From NCBI GenBank assembly GCA_905220665.1, contig CAJNAR010000144.1:806001-870000 (forward strand): 64,000 nt of DNA, in the 5' to 3' direction. This stretch comes from Albugo candida (lineage: Eukaryota > Oomycota > Peronosporomycetes > Albuginales > Albuginaceae). The translations under genes and the position numbers were made by a program. A model generated the notes under the pieces. That model was not told the DNA's origin and did not search any database. It saw only the letters and a list, made by a program, of their open reading frames with translations. Position 1 is the first letter of the stretch; each line of letters begins with the position of its first letter. Of the stretch, positions 1 to 10,782 are shown piece by piece.

Positions 1-520
1 ACCAAGATGCACCTTGGTTACTTTTACTCTGCGTATGAGTGTCCTTTCCGTCACTAATATCAGCTTCATTCATTAAAGATACTATCCGGTCGAAGTTACC
101 AGGAAAATGGATCAGTGTTTCACCCAAATCATCCTTTTTTGTGGCCAAAGATGCAAGATATTCTTCAAGATCTTCACAGACCATCAATCGTCGTTGTTGA
201 TAGGAAGTCAGCATATTTTGTACTCGTTGCAAACGTTCTTCTGTCTGATTAGGTACATCTCGTTTATCGGTTCCTTCAATCTGCGGATTGAGAATCGCAT
301 CTTGATCCGCCAGACAATGACCCTCTTTCATCTCTATGTGGCAGGTATGCTGTAAAGCCGTTGCCTCGATATTTCTAATTTTCCGATTGTACAAAGCAAC
401 TTCGTTTTCACAATAAGATGCTTCTCGCTCAGAGGTACTTGTTATGAAAATTGGCTTATCGTTCGGGCATTTCATTAGATTGACACTATTCTCCGCTTCG
501 CAAATCATCCGTTTCGACAT
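1..520 (-). CDS. Partial coiled-coil protein of unknown function (runs off left edge)
   Basis: The minus strand stays open from an ATG at 518-520 to the window edge, giving the N-terminal 173 codons of a longer protein. I do not recognise the family. The sequence is hydrophilic and rich in Glu, Gln, Lys and Arg. It has heptad-like stretches around residues 45-60 and 95-140 that predict a coiled coil. There is no signal peptide or membrane segment. Because the gene continues leftwards its C-terminus is unknown. It is transcribed divergently from the kinase at 798, with under 300 bases for both promoters. The open length and composition support a real gene; the role is unknown. Confidence 0.6.
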   Translation of the reverse strand, partial: MSKRMICEAENSVNLMKCPNDKPIFITSTSEREASYCENEVALYNRKIRNIEATALQHTCHIEMKEGHCLADQDAILNPQIEGTDKRDVPNQTEERLQRVQNMLTSYQQRRLMVCEDLEEYLASLATKKDDLGETLIHFPGNFDRIVSLMNEADISDGKDTHTQSKSNQGASW

Positions 521-797
521 AATATTACGCCAGAAACGTCGACACTCCACATCTAATCAAAAGACCGATAAATTAAAAACTTCTCATACTGAAACGTTGA
601 CAACCTTCTGCATTTAGAATTGATCTTTAACGCATCTAATAGAGCACCTTTGAGGCTTAAAATCAATGCAAGTTAGGGTTATTGTATGTACGGTGATAGT
701 GTTTGACTTCTGATTGTATGCGGTTAGTGCTCTCTCCCGATATTTTCGATTCTCACTACTTTTATTGGCGCTTGCATCATACTCCGCATTGAAAGCA

Positions 798-1919
798 ATG
801 GCAACAGATGACGACAGCGTTCTCGATGTTAACTCTTTGATTGATCGAGCCACTTTTGATGATAAAATAGGCTTGGAGGATTTTACTTTGATTCGAGTAA
901 TCGGAAAAGGTTCTTTTGGGAAAGTTACATTAGTTCGGAAAAAAACGAACAGTAAGATATTTGCAATGAAAATACTGTCGAAAACTCAATTAGTAAAACG
1001 TAAACAAGTAGAACATACTAAAACGGAAAGACGGGTTCTGAGTGTTGCGAGTCATCCTTTCATTGTAGGGCTACATTATGCATTCCAAACCTCCTCAAAG
1101 CTGTATTTTGTATTAGACTATTGTCCAGGTGGAGAATTATTTTTCCATCTGTCAAGAATGGGAAAGTTTGATGAAAACATGACTCGGTTTTATGCGGCGG
1201 AACTAGTAGTGGCTCTGGAACATTTACATTCTCTTGGAGTAGTGTATCGAGACCTAAAGCCGGAGAATATTTTACTAGATGAAATGGGGCACATAAAATT
1301 GGCAGATTTTGGACTAGCAAAAGACAAGGTCACCGAAGTGGATAGTGGAGCTACTTCATTGTGCGGTACGCCAGAATATCTAGCACCGGAGATACTGACA
1401 AGAAAGGGGCATGGACGAGCTGTGGATTGGTGGGGATTAGGAATGGTGATTTACGAAATGCTTACAGGATTGCCACCATGGTATGCTCGGAATAGAGAGG
1501 AACTTTTTGCCCGAATTCGTGACGCTCCCCTGGAGATTCCCAACTATTTCAGTGCTGAAGCCGCTTCATTGACTTCATTACTATTACACCGTGAACCGAG
1601 TAAACGATTGGGAAGCAAAGGGGCAAGCGAGGTTAAAGCGCATGCTTTTTTTCGTTCAGTTGATTGGGATAGTTTGCTTTGGGCTGAACCTCCATTCAAA
1701 CCGTCAGATCCACAATCAAAAGAAGCTGGTGACACCTCTAATTTTGATCCGGAATTCACAGAGATGCCTGTTTCCGGCACACCACTCAGCAAGTCCAATA
1801 CAGGATCTTCGTTCCCCAAGAGTATGTTCCGCGGTTTCACGTATGAAGCTCCTGCCGTGTCGTTTGGATCGGACACATCACAATCCAAAGTTGAATTCGC
1901 TTCTACCCCGTACATTTAG
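798..1919 (+). CDS. AGC-family protein kinase, S6K/SGK-like
   Basis: A single exon of 373 residues encodes a Ser/Thr kinase. The glycine loop GKGSFG lies near residue 38 and is followed by the FAMK lysine, the YRDLKPEN catalytic loop and DFG. The activation loop reads TSLCGTPEY, ending in APE. A C-terminal tail carries an FRGFTY hydrophobic motif about 20 residues from the end. The T-loop plus this FxxFTY motif is the PDK1/TORC2-regulated arrangement of S6K, SGK and Akt. No PH or C2 domain precedes the kinase, so it is closer to S6K/SGK than to Akt or PKC. An in-frame ATG at 714 would add a hydrophobic leader; I prefer 798, where the acidic MATDDD start begins. It probably acts in cytosolic growth and nutrient signalling. 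Confidence 0.9.
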   Translation: MATDDDSVLDVNSLIDRATFDDKIGLEDFTLIRVIGKGSFGKVTLVRKKTNSKIFAMKILSKTQLVKRKQVEHTKTERRVLSVASHPFIVGLHYAFQTSSKLYFVLDYCPGGELFFHLSRMGKFDENMTRFYAAELVVALEHLHSLGVVYRDLKPENILLDEMGHIKLADFGLAKDKVTEVDSGATSLCGTPEYLAPEILTRKGHGRAVDWWGLGMVIYEMLTGLPPWYARNREELFARIRDAPLEIPNYFSAEAASLTSLLLHREPSKRLGSKGASEVKAHAFFRSVDWDSLLWAEPPFKPSDPQSKEAGDTSNFDPEFTEMPVSGTPLSKSNTGSSFPKSMFRGFTYEAPAVSFGSDTSQSKVEFASTPYI

Positions 1920-1994
1920 TGCAATATTAAACCATATAGAATATCAATTGTGAGAAAAAATAGAACTTTACTGACGTAACTTAGAAACCACCAG

Positions 1995-2003
1995 TCATTT
2001 CTT
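1995..2003 (+). promoter_or_regulatory. Oomycete-type initiator-like motif upstream of eIF3e
   Basis: TCATTTCTT sits eight bases before the eIF3e ATG and matches the TCAYTTYY initiator reported for oomycete core promoters. A pyrimidine-rich tract follows. This is motif matching only; no transcript start is known. Confidence 0.35.
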
Positions 2004-2010
2004 CCCAGTT

Positions 2011-3557
2011 ATGGGCGGCGTAGATACAGGAAACGAGGATCTAATCTCAGCATCCCAAGTAGTTCCAGACACGAAGTATGACCTCACCAATACACTCGCA
2101 CCCTCTATGGATTTGCATTTCATGTTCCCATTGATCGACTTTTTAATGAGTAATGATATGTACGAAGAATCAGAATTATTAATGGCAAAACTCTCGCTAC
2201 TGAAACCTACCAATATGGCAGATTTCGCGTTAGAAGTGTATCAAAACCTATATCAGACCAAAGAGACTCCCGCGGAATTCGAAAATAGGCGCAGTGAGAT
2301 TTTAGAGCGTCTGAGTGCAACTGAAAATGAATGCAAATTAATGCTGGACTTGATTCAGGATGAACAAAAAATCATCCAACTACAAAATGAAAATCTGTTA
2401 AACGCATCCTATCTGGAGAAGCACGAGAAGATATCTACTTCAGTCTTAGATGGATTGTACAAGTACGCTAAAGTGCAGTATGAGTGCGGGAATTATCAAG
2501 ATTGTCTGACGTATCTAACATATTATGGAGTTCTTATACCCAATTCCTCACCTCGATATATAAATGCTCTCTGGGGGAAATTGGCTGCTGAAATTCTCAT
2601 ATTTCGCTGGGAAGAAGCTCTAGCCGATATAGAACGAATCAGTGATGTCATCGAAAATAGTGTACGTAAAGTATAGTAGCCGAGGGATTTTTCGTGAGAT
2701 GAAAAAGCGCACAGGCAGTCGGTAGAGTCAACCTGTATGGAAAACATATATCGAAGATCAACTGCGTTGTGCGCTTTGGTTTACTCACTAAAATCACTTC
2801 GGACTCTTGTATTTGGATTTGGAGCTCACCGTGATTTATATCTTAGGCTTCCATGACACCCCAAGAACAACTTCAACAACGCACATGGTTGTTGCATTGG
2901 TCTCTCTTCGTTTTTGCCTGGTGCGAAGATGGACGCGATGCGATTGTCGAGTTCATGCTTCAGCCACGATACGCAGAAGCAATTCAATGTAATGCACCAT
3001 GGCTGTTACGATATCTTTCAGCAGGTGTTATATTCCACAAACGTCGAAAAAGTCTTATTCCGGATTTACTTCGCATTTTACAACTGGCGGATACAACCTA
3101 CGTCGATCCAATTCTCGAATTTGTGGACTACTTGTTTGTCCGCCTTGATTTTGAATCCGCTCAAGCTAGTTTACGTGAATGCGAGGCCGTGTTGGCAAGC
3201 GACTTTTTTCTCTATGAGAAAAATTTAACTGACTTCATGGAGTCTGCTAAATTAGCGATTTTTGAACTGTACTGTCGTGTGCATCGCACGATAGATATCA
3301 AAGTATTGGCAAGGCAACTTGAGATGGAAGACGACGAGGAAGCCGAACAATGGATTGTCAACTTGATTCGCAATGCTCGTTTGGAAGCAAAGATCGACTC
3401 ACAGTCTGGGCAGATTATCATGGGCTCCCATAATAGCTCTCGGAACAACGTGTATCGCCAGATAATTGAACGCACTAGAGACCTTGTGGTCCGGACAACA
3501 AGCATGGCAGCTCAAACGGAAAGGGTCAGACAACGTAAATCTGATGTTCGAGCCTAG
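2011..3557 (+). CDS. EIF3E: Translation initiation factor eIF3 subunit E (INT6)
   Basis: Two exons (2011-2661 and 2847-3557) separated by a 185-nt GTACGT...TTAG intron encode 453 residues; human eIF3e has 445. The join aligns with the family without a gap: exon 1 ends in ISDVIENS and exon 2 continues through QQRTWLLHWSLF. The C-terminal PCI domain holds the characteristic AEQWIVNLIRNARLEAKIDS stretch. The helical N-terminal half (DLTNTLAPSMDLH, LLDGLYKYAK-like repeats) also matches. The protein is a core subunit of the eIF3 complex that recruits mRNA to the 40S subunit. An initiator-like motif lies just upstream. The ATG inside exon 2 at 2853 is internal, not a start. Confidence 0.95.
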
Positions 3558-4853
3558 GGTACATGCTCCTATGCATATGTATCTGATATCAACGCTTGCG
3601 GAGATGATGGATAAAAAATGATCACGATCATTCTTGCTTGAATAGTGAAATTTCTTCATAGCGTAACACTTCAGGAGCGAGTTGTTGCGACCACGCATCA
3701 AATGTCATGATAAGTGAGATTAATCACAGTGCTACAGCTCTAGAACAAGTATATTGCATTTTTCCTTCCGATTCAATAGAGCAAGCCGTAGTCGCCGTGC
3801 ATCGCAAAAATCGTAGTTCACGACTCGTTATTTGTTCATCATTGTCGAACACGATTACGTCAATTATCAGAGCAAGCACCGCTTTGAATCGTTGCTGATA
3901 TTACTCATGCACAAAAGCTCTCGTCGTCAGCTCTTCGAAATTGCTCACATGGTAAATTAGATGCACCGCTCTTAGCGACATGTGATGAGGACATATCCTA
4001 GGCTAACAAGCATGTTGGTGCTTGTCCATTCGGATAATGTTGCGATGTGAAGCGATCCTCATCTGTAGAATATAATCATAGAACGTTTAATACTGAGCGT
4101 GTTTTGGTAAAGTAGAAAAAGCAAGTTACGATAATTGAAATCACGAGTGAGTAGATCATCCGCGCGTGCCATATCGAGCCGTGCGCTGAAAATTTGCATG
4201 GAAAGGCAAACTGAGAGTCACTGGAGTGATTTTCACAATAAATTGAATAAATACAACGTTATAGAAGTGAGTTGATGGAGATATATTGAGCTATCATCGA
4301 TTCTGTTGCTTGTGCTTGAGTTTGTTCTGCTCAGCACTTGGATCAGGACAAAGAAGCGAAGTTTGATAATGGTTTAAGAAGCAAATTCGTCATTCGTGCG
4401 TCGTTATCTTGCGGAAAGAATTGTGCATATAGAGCGCGCCTTCATTTAGGCCATGTATTTTGATTCATGCGATATTAACATAACTACCGCTTGTATTTTG
4501 CCAAATACGAACGAGCACTTGTATACATTGTACATCAATGCTTGCAGTTGGGACAAACGGCTCCCACGAGCTGGAAGTTGACACATGAACAAGCCAAGTG
4601 AGCACGCGGTTTCACGCAGGTCACATATGGTTGCTGTGTAGTACAGTGGACCGGGAGAATCCACTTTGTTCTAGGCCAAGGCACGCTGAATGAAAAGGTA
4701 AAGTTCGTGCTGATCTTCGTCTTGGCACGCAGATTATTTTCCGAAATAAAAATCAACAGAAAAGATGCGGAATTAGACAGGTAAGACGAAATCATTTGAT
4801 TTGCTTAAATGCATGTTCTAATGCCAATGCAAAATGGAGTAGTATTGTGAAGC
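3558..4853. other. Unresolved stretch without a confident gene
   Basis: No long frame exists here. On the plus strand an ATG at 4198 opens 23 codons ending at a good GTGAGT donor, and a pyrimidine-rich CTCAG acceptor follows 69 nt later. Further coding-like pieces lie at about 4450-4580 and 4610-4790. I could not join them with introns of the size seen elsewhere in the window. On the minus strand, short open pieces at about 3620-3700, 3710-3900 and 4120-4170 also look protein-like. One or two small multi-exon genes, or gene relics, are possible. Confidence 0.4.
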
Positions 4854-5204
4854 CTAGAGAGGCAGCAGAACATATCCAGTGGCGAAAATGCTGAAATAAA
4901 TCCAGGCCATAGATGTAGACAAAGCATCAGCCGTCCCGGAATTTGGTTCAGATGCCGGTTTTTTTTCAGTCTCACCAGATTTGATTGGTTTCTTCTTCTC
5001 GAGTGCTGATGGATCCTCTTCTGGAAGTCTTTTTGGGAGAGGTTCTAATTCTGACGATTCAGAACTTGTATCCTGTGCGTTTTCCAGTTCGATCTGTGTG
5101 GTATTGAATTTCAAGTTGTCAACGTCATCATCCGAGGGTTCAGATGCTTTTGAGAATATCGCGGTGACGCAACATATGAGTACAGCCGTCACAAAAAATT
5201 TCAT
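4854..5204 (-). CDS. Small secreted, probably GPI-anchored acidic protein
   Basis: The 116-residue single-exon protein begins with a clear signal peptide (MKFFVTAVLICCVTAIFS, likely cleaved after FSKA). A short acidic Ser/Glu/Pro-rich body follows, with one N-glycosylation sequon (NTT) and a Lys-rich KKKP patch. The chain ends in a hydrophobic tail (MAWIYFSIFATGYVLLPL) with no basic anchor after it. A small-residue stretch (NSGTADA) just before the tail would suit a GPI omega site. The layout predicts a surface-attached or secreted protein. There is no catalytic domain, no RxLR-type motif and no CHxC motif. The function is unknown; a role at the cell surface or the host interface is inference only. 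Confidence 0.7.
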   Translation of the reverse strand: MKFFVTAVLICCVTAIFSKASEPSDDDVDNLKFNTTQIELENAQDTSSESSELEPLPKRLPEEDPSALEKKKPIKSGETEKKPASEPNSGTADALSTSMAWIYFSIFATGYVLLPL

Positions 5205-7253
5205 GCTTCTTAATTTTTAATTATAATTGGTTGGATGTGAATTGAGGTATGAGATAATTTGTCAGCAGAATGGTGTGACACAAGAAGAAAGTCGCTAGAA
5301 TATAAATTACTACCACATTTATTTCTCACAAGGTTTTATATCCACCCATATATTAACGTATAATCATGCTGCACTATCGACACGTGTTTGTATTATACAG
5401 ACTGCGAAGGTGATGAAATTTTGGAAGAAAAAGTGGGAAAATAGGGCAACGTGTGTGATAGCTACAAAGTATATGTAAAGGTCGATCTTACAGCCATAGC
5501 TTTTAGTCCTAAATTTTATACAGCGGGATCAGATTACGGCGGATGTTTTTCCACGTATAAGAGTCAACGCAAGCTAGCCCTCAATTATGTTCTTGTGAGT
5601 AATTAAATTTGCCTCTTATGCACCATTCAGAGTCATCAATGTTTTACACCTACTGACAAGTGACCCGATCCGGAGAATGCGCACCTCACTAATTATTGCG
5701 CCACGTTGTTTCACCCTCGTGGAATTACAGCCAAAATTCATGAATTGAACGGAGTAGCATCTACTTCAACTGTCGTCAGCTACATACCATATCGCGGGTC
5801 GTGTGCACTGCCCGTTAATACGGTATGCAGACGGAAAGTGCGGGTTGAGCGTATTTCGGAGATAGACTCTATTACGCATGAGATCTACGATGCAAACGCA
5901 CTATCAATGCAGTGCAAGGAAGAGTGAGATTTAAGTACAAAGTTGACTTTGCTTGCACAAAGCTGGTGCATTTACGTGCTCCGCTGAATTGCTGCATCTA
6001 CGCTCCACAAGAAGGCTAGAGTCCACATGGCTCATGTGGACTGTACTTGCATTAGAGTACCTTAGATCATACTTTCACTTCACGCCAGTCAGTGTAGATG
6101 GAGATAGCAGAGAGCCCAGACTCATACTCATCTGTCTATCGGAAGTGACGGTGTAAGAATCACTATACCACTAGCATTCGAACAGATGTTTGATCCAACA
6201 AATGTCCAATTCCGCACTGCTTTTCGAGTATGCCACCAATAGATACAGTACTCTCATACAAGTAGATTTCTCTAATGTTGCAGGTTTGTGCAATCGTATC
6301 GACGACTAGTTCTACACGGTTTGTACTTCTTCAAGTGCATCAGATTGGACAAGCACCTAACAAATAGATCGGATATTCCAGTACTAGTAATGTTTCTCAG
6401 TACTGACCTAGAGAAGTGTTGATTACTAAAGTTCGTTAGACATGAGTTTTTTCTCTTGAAAAGCAAGCTGATTTTGCTAGCAATGGATCCTATCGTTGTT
6501 TACTACTGTATGTAAAAATGCCAAGCGCTTCATTTAGCGCTGCAGTTCTCAATCGATAATGCAGTACATCGATGTGACTTTGAATACCCTTATGGTCATT
6601 GAAAAATGCATCCATAAGACTCTGATTAGAGATTGTTACATGGTCACCACTAAACTCTCCAATAATGTACGGATTTTCAGCTATCAGAATTTCGTTACTC
6701 GGAACTATGTGCATCGGTCGCGACAATCATCGAGCACCTTCTAAGTCGCACTCACTACCAGTTGAAATTGATATATTGCATCTTCAAGTTTTCGCTACTT
6801 GTCTCTAGCTGTAAGGATTCATCGTGGATGATATTTTACTCTGCAGCTACCATGTCTCAGCTGTCTGACTCTAAGTCCGCGTTTTTTAAATCTTCATGAA
6901 TCGCACATTCTTGTGCGAATTTTGCTTCGTATTTGTCTTTGGACTTCCTACTCCAAACTTTCAGTTTCATTCCTAGTAGAGTGATCCGGACGGAGCGTAC
7001 GCCCACCATCGTAACGGGCGGCTACTTCGTAATGGTTTATCGTCGGCTTTTCATTGTTTTGTAATTTGTCAATTGGGTGCACGCGATCGGATCATCGGTT
7101 GAAGACCAAGAAAAACTTCCGCGAGTGGTTGAAAGGCTTCCACATCATACGTTTCTGCTCCGCTTGTAGAGCATAGCTTCTCGCTCAGGCACACGATTTT
7201 TTTAGCTTACGGGTTATCACAATTGTATACTAGATTATTCGAACTTGTCTGTA
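5205..7253. other. Two-kilobase stretch without a confident gene
   Basis: Only short frames occur, the longest being 78 codons at 6490-6726 on the minus strand. Coding-like pieces are visible at about 5400-5640 (+, with a GTGAGT donor), 5930-6025 (+), 6880-6990 (-) and 7080-7240 (-), but I could not assemble a gene. No repeats, RNA genes or transposase motifs were recognised. Confidence 0.4.
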
Positions 7254-9581
7254 TTATTTCATATCATTTTTTGGAGCATTCCAGGCTGCGAAACGGCTTT
7301 TTTGATTCATCATTGATTTTGCCTTTTTTGTAAACATCGTGTTGTTCCAGCTGTAATTCTGCATGATTGCTTTTGCTTGTACTACTCGACTTTTCATGTC
7401 ATTGTGCGCTTCTTCCTGTGGATTCGAACCCTCCTGATCGTCACTATCTTCGCTATCATCACTTTCATACGTACGCCGGGATTCTCGATTAAATTCGGCT
7501 TTTCCCTCAACTTTTCCTGCTTTCTTGACATCTTTGCTACGGAGCGTGCCGGTCCGAATAAGTGAAGACTGATCAAGATTGACAATTGATTTGTAATGAC
7601 GCTCGCGTTTATAATTTGTTGCTGATGGATTTGTTGACATACGCGTTAGTTTTTCCTGAATACGCTGGGACACACCTGCTGCCGGTTTTTCTTCTCTGAT
7701 CCTGCGGACAGAAGCTTTTGTTTTAGACGGAGCCAATGGAAAATCCCACGAGTTTTCCCCGCTTTGGGCATTATAGTAATAGAAATCGCCTGGATAATGA
7801 CGACTCTCCACACGTGTCCAACCTTCTGGTAGTTCTTCATTGCTCTCGGTTGTAGAGTCCGAAGAAGTCTCTGCAAAGTCTACTTGTTGCTCCATGGGTT
7901 CTTCCTCTATATGAGACTTAAAAAATCTCATTTTACGCTTGCTTTGATCAGTATTACCTTCTTTTCTACCAGCTATAGATCGATTTTTTATATCAGATGA
8001 ATGCGGAACAAGATCAACTCGTTTCGAATTTTGCTTTGTAATTTGTTTGAACTTGCCCATGCGTTGATAGATCTGGTTTTGTAGACGACTCAGCACTTCG
8101 TCACTTTCACTGTCGGCACCATCGCGACCGAGAAGCCGCACCTCTCCCTTCGAAGGTGATAAGCTGATAGTGTCAATTTTTTTCCTCCACGCAAGTGCTT
8201 CTTCAGCTCGTTGCTCCGCCGAGTCGCGCATTCTACGCTGATACTGAGCATCTTTTTCCAACTCGTCCAATAGATATTCTTGTTCTTTCAGTTTCTGTAG
8301 GTAACTTGACACTTCCTGCTCCAACTGTTTACTTTTCCCAACGAAATCCCTAGACTGTTCTAATTCATTAGTCAAACTGGCGATGTGCGCATCCTTTTCT
8401 TCTAACTCTTTGATCGCTTGCTTATGCTCTTCTAAGCGCCGCTGTAAATCGCTCATTTTAGCCTCACTTCGCTTCAATGATCGTATCACCTGATCTTTCT
8501 CCGCTAATGTTGCTTGATATTCGCTTCCACTTTCTTTCATTTCTGCCAGTTTTGCTTCTTGATTTTGATATATACTTGCTATATCTTCAAACAATGCCAT
8601 CAACTGCTCGAGGTTTTGTAGTGGATTTCTTTTGTCGGTTTGAGAGGCCCTTCTGGATGTACCCGAGCCTCGAGAAGAACTACGTGCCTTTGGAGTTTTA
8701 CCTTCTTCCAACCCTGTGGTCATCAGGGAATTTCTTATCGTGCGGCATTGCTTCAAGGTTATCTCAGTCTGCTGTGAAAAGTCATCCAGCATTTGACGGA
8801 AATAATCGGCCTCTTCTTGTGCACGTTCCTCTTCTTTTTCGTCCACAATTTGTTTACTTTGTGCCACTTGATCTCGCAAGTCAGCGATCATTTCGTTTGC
8901 TTTTTCTAGTTCCCCTTCTAGCACTTGTATAGATTGATCATCAACCTCACCACGCAGACGTCCTGCCACTTGCAAGGCTTCAATCCATTCACTACCCTCT
9001 TTAGGCAACGTCGGATCCAAATAAAGCTCAAAGGGCTCCACTGGTACCTCATTATCTTCTATACCATTTTTCTTTTCGGAAGATGAACAGAGCCGAAAAC
9101 TATACTTACTACTCCCTTGGAATTGCTTTTTCCCAAACGTGTCCCCGACCTGTGATTTGTAATCAACTTGATCCAAATATTCTAAATCAATGACACCACT
9201 CGGAACATCATCATCTGCTGTCTGGTAGTAATATAGATAGGTAGCCGGTCGAATGACAAAGTAATACCAGTTCCAGGTCTTTGTCCCCGGGACTTGCTGT
9301 TTCAAATATCCGGACTTGACACCTAAATTGGATAAAGTTTTGGCGTCCTGCTGAGGTGAGAACTGGATGCGTGATCGCTTACAGCCAGCACTCTTGTGAT
9401 TTCGGACCGAATCGTTAATCAGAGTTCGATTACGCGTACCTTGACGTTCAGAGTCATCACGTGTCGAAGAGTGAGAGACTGATAATGATTGGCTTTGGCT
9501 GCTAGATCTGCTCGCTTGAGATCTGCGTTGGGTGGGGCGTTCTCGAATAGGACGCTTGTTTGGCGCATGCGCATTGTTCAT
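7254..9581 (-). CDS. PH domain / coiled-coil / WW domain adaptor protein
   Basis: A single exon encodes 775 residues. A basic, Ser/Arg-rich N-terminus (about 1-85) precedes a PH domain at about 88-208. That domain starts with SGYLKQQVPGTKTWNWYYFV and closes with an SEWIEALQ helix. Glu/Lys/Gln-rich coiled coil fills about 215-470. A WW domain lies near 590-625 (LPEGWTR ... YYYNAQSGENSWDFP), with both signature tryptophans and the central tyrosines. The C-terminal 150 residues are basic and low-complexity. PH domains bind phosphoinositides and WW domains bind PPxY-type peptides, so the protein is probably a membrane-recruited scaffold. I do not recognise an orthologue outside this kind of organism. 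Confidence 0.85.
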   Translation of the reverse strand: MNNAHAPNKRPIRERPTQRRSQASRSSSQSQSLSVSHSSTRDDSERQGTRNRTLINDSVRNHKSAGCKRSRIQFSPQQDAKTLSNLGVKSGYLKQQVPGTKTWNWYYFVIRPATYLYYYQTADDDVPSGVIDLEYLDQVDYKSQVGDTFGKKQFQGSSKYSFRLCSSSEKKNGIEDNEVPVEPFELYLDPTLPKEGSEWIEALQVAGRLRGEVDDQSIQVLEGELEKANEMIADLRDQVAQSKQIVDEKEEERAQEEADYFRQMLDDFSQQTEITLKQCRTIRNSLMTTGLEEGKTPKARSSSRGSGTSRRASQTDKRNPLQNLEQLMALFEDIASIYQNQEAKLAEMKESGSEYQATLAEKDQVIRSLKRSEAKMSDLQRRLEEHKQAIKELEEKDAHIASLTNELEQSRDFVGKSKQLEQEVSSYLQKLKEQEYLLDELEKDAQYQRRMRDSAEQRAEEALAWRKKIDTISLSPSKGEVRLLGRDGADSESDEVLSRLQNQIYQRMGKFKQITKQNSKRVDLVPHSSDIKNRSIAGRKEGNTDQSKRKMRFFKSHIEEEPMEQQVDFAETSSDSTTESNEELPEGWTRVESRHYPGDFYYYNAQSGENSWDFPLAPSKTKASVRRIREEKPAAGVSQRIQEKLTRMSTNPSATNYKRERHYKSIVNLDQSSLIRTGTLRSKDVKKAGKVEGKAEFNRESRRTYESDDSEDSDDQEGSNPQEEAHNDMKSRVVQAKAIMQNYSWNNTMFTKKAKSMMNQKSRFAAWNAPKNDMK

Positions 9582-9937
9582 ATTCTGGTACGAGAAGTAT
9601 CTCTCTCGATGTAATTCTTATCAATATGTGGATTCAGAATCGCTGCTGAATAGTATGCCGTTTATTCGCAATTGAGCTCCTCGTGCTCTGTTCTTATGAC
9701 ATATATTCGGTTTCAATGCCGCACAGCAAAATTTCAACCAATCAGCACTATTAGACCGACGCATCGACCAATGAAAACAAAGTTTTTGCCTCCATCTCGG
9801 CTGAGCTGGCAAATCAACAATACAGGGTACAACCACGCACTGGATACATTCGCGCACAAGGGGTGATCAGAGAACAATGTGTCGAGCAGGGATAAACCTA
9901 GCGTTTGATAGTAAGCACTGTATTATCGATACTTGTA

Positions 9938-10634
9938 TCAACCTAGCGAAGAGCCCACAAACACAGAGTATTCTGTTGACTGCTTGATGGGAAGCAGCCA
10001 CGTCCAATCCGCACTGGTTGTTGGTAATAAGCCCAGACTGCCACATTTGTAAACTGCTAGTGCAATACTTATGCAGTTACCAAGAAAGTACAAAAGTTTA
10101 GGCTGTGTCAAATCGACACGACCATCATTAACTGTATCAAACGCTGGATATACAGGGAAAAATTGCATTAAGTCGAGTTGCAACAAGGGGTCGTAATTCG
10201 TACCGTTGTTAACATCGAATAGTGACTTTAAAGTGTTCATGACAACCATTCCAGTAACCATAATACTAAAGATGTTGATAGAGGACCCGCTCATCCACAT
10301 CATGAAAGCCGTTTGTAGGAGGCTTTTGAACGGTGCCATTCCTATTTCGCTGGCACGCTGACGCACAAACTAAGTACAAATATTCGGGAATGATGTGATG
10401 TTTAGTTTCCTACTTTCTTTTTGAGCTCGCACATACTATCCGCAGCCTTGGCGATTGTGGTCGCGGTCACCTATTGTCACGATATAAGACCATGATCATG
10501 ACTCATTCGGCACTGTAGATAACCTTCTCAGATTTGATTCCTTTTGTATACCCGATTGGTTCGAGATCCGTTGTGCTATCGAACTCCTGTCCATCGCACA
10601 ATTCTACCTGCCATTTTCGAGCTGCTTTACTCAT
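9938..10634 (-). CDS. EMC4: ER membrane protein complex subunit 4
   Basis: Two exons, 10634-10524 and 10369-9938, are joined across a 154-nt intron (GTTATC...TTAG, phase 0) to give 180 residues; human EMC4 has 183. The short first exon supplies MSKAARKWQVEL...PIGYTKGIKSEK, matching the family's basic RKW-type start and VGY segment. Exon 2 holds two hydrophobic segments (FMMWMSGSSINIFSIMV and YFLGNCISIALAVYKC), then the conserved SLGLLPTTSADW and the polar tail typical of EMC4. The complex inserts tail-anchored and multipass proteins into the ER membrane. The gene is transcribed divergently from the EF-hand gene at 10783, with 148 bases between the start codons. Confidence 0.92.
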
Positions 10635-10782
10635 TGCGTAATTTTCCTAGATTAACTTACACACACACAATCAGGCTAGCCTCGGAAGCGTCATCAGTTG
10701 CATATGCGTTACAATTATGAAAAATGGCTTATGAAACTTACAGCATAGCAGGCGTAATATTAGAAGGCAAGTCAACATCATT

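Noticed and set aside
3620..3703. Minus-strand peptide (FDAWSQQLAPEVLRYEE) resembling the start of GINS subunit SLD5
   Set aside because: The rest of such a gene would have to lie inside eIF3e; the resemblance is short and probably chance.
4450..4790. Possible PIH1 or mannose-6-phosphate-receptor-like domain
   Set aside because: The similarity is a few residues (YINACS), and no in-phase exon chain could be built.
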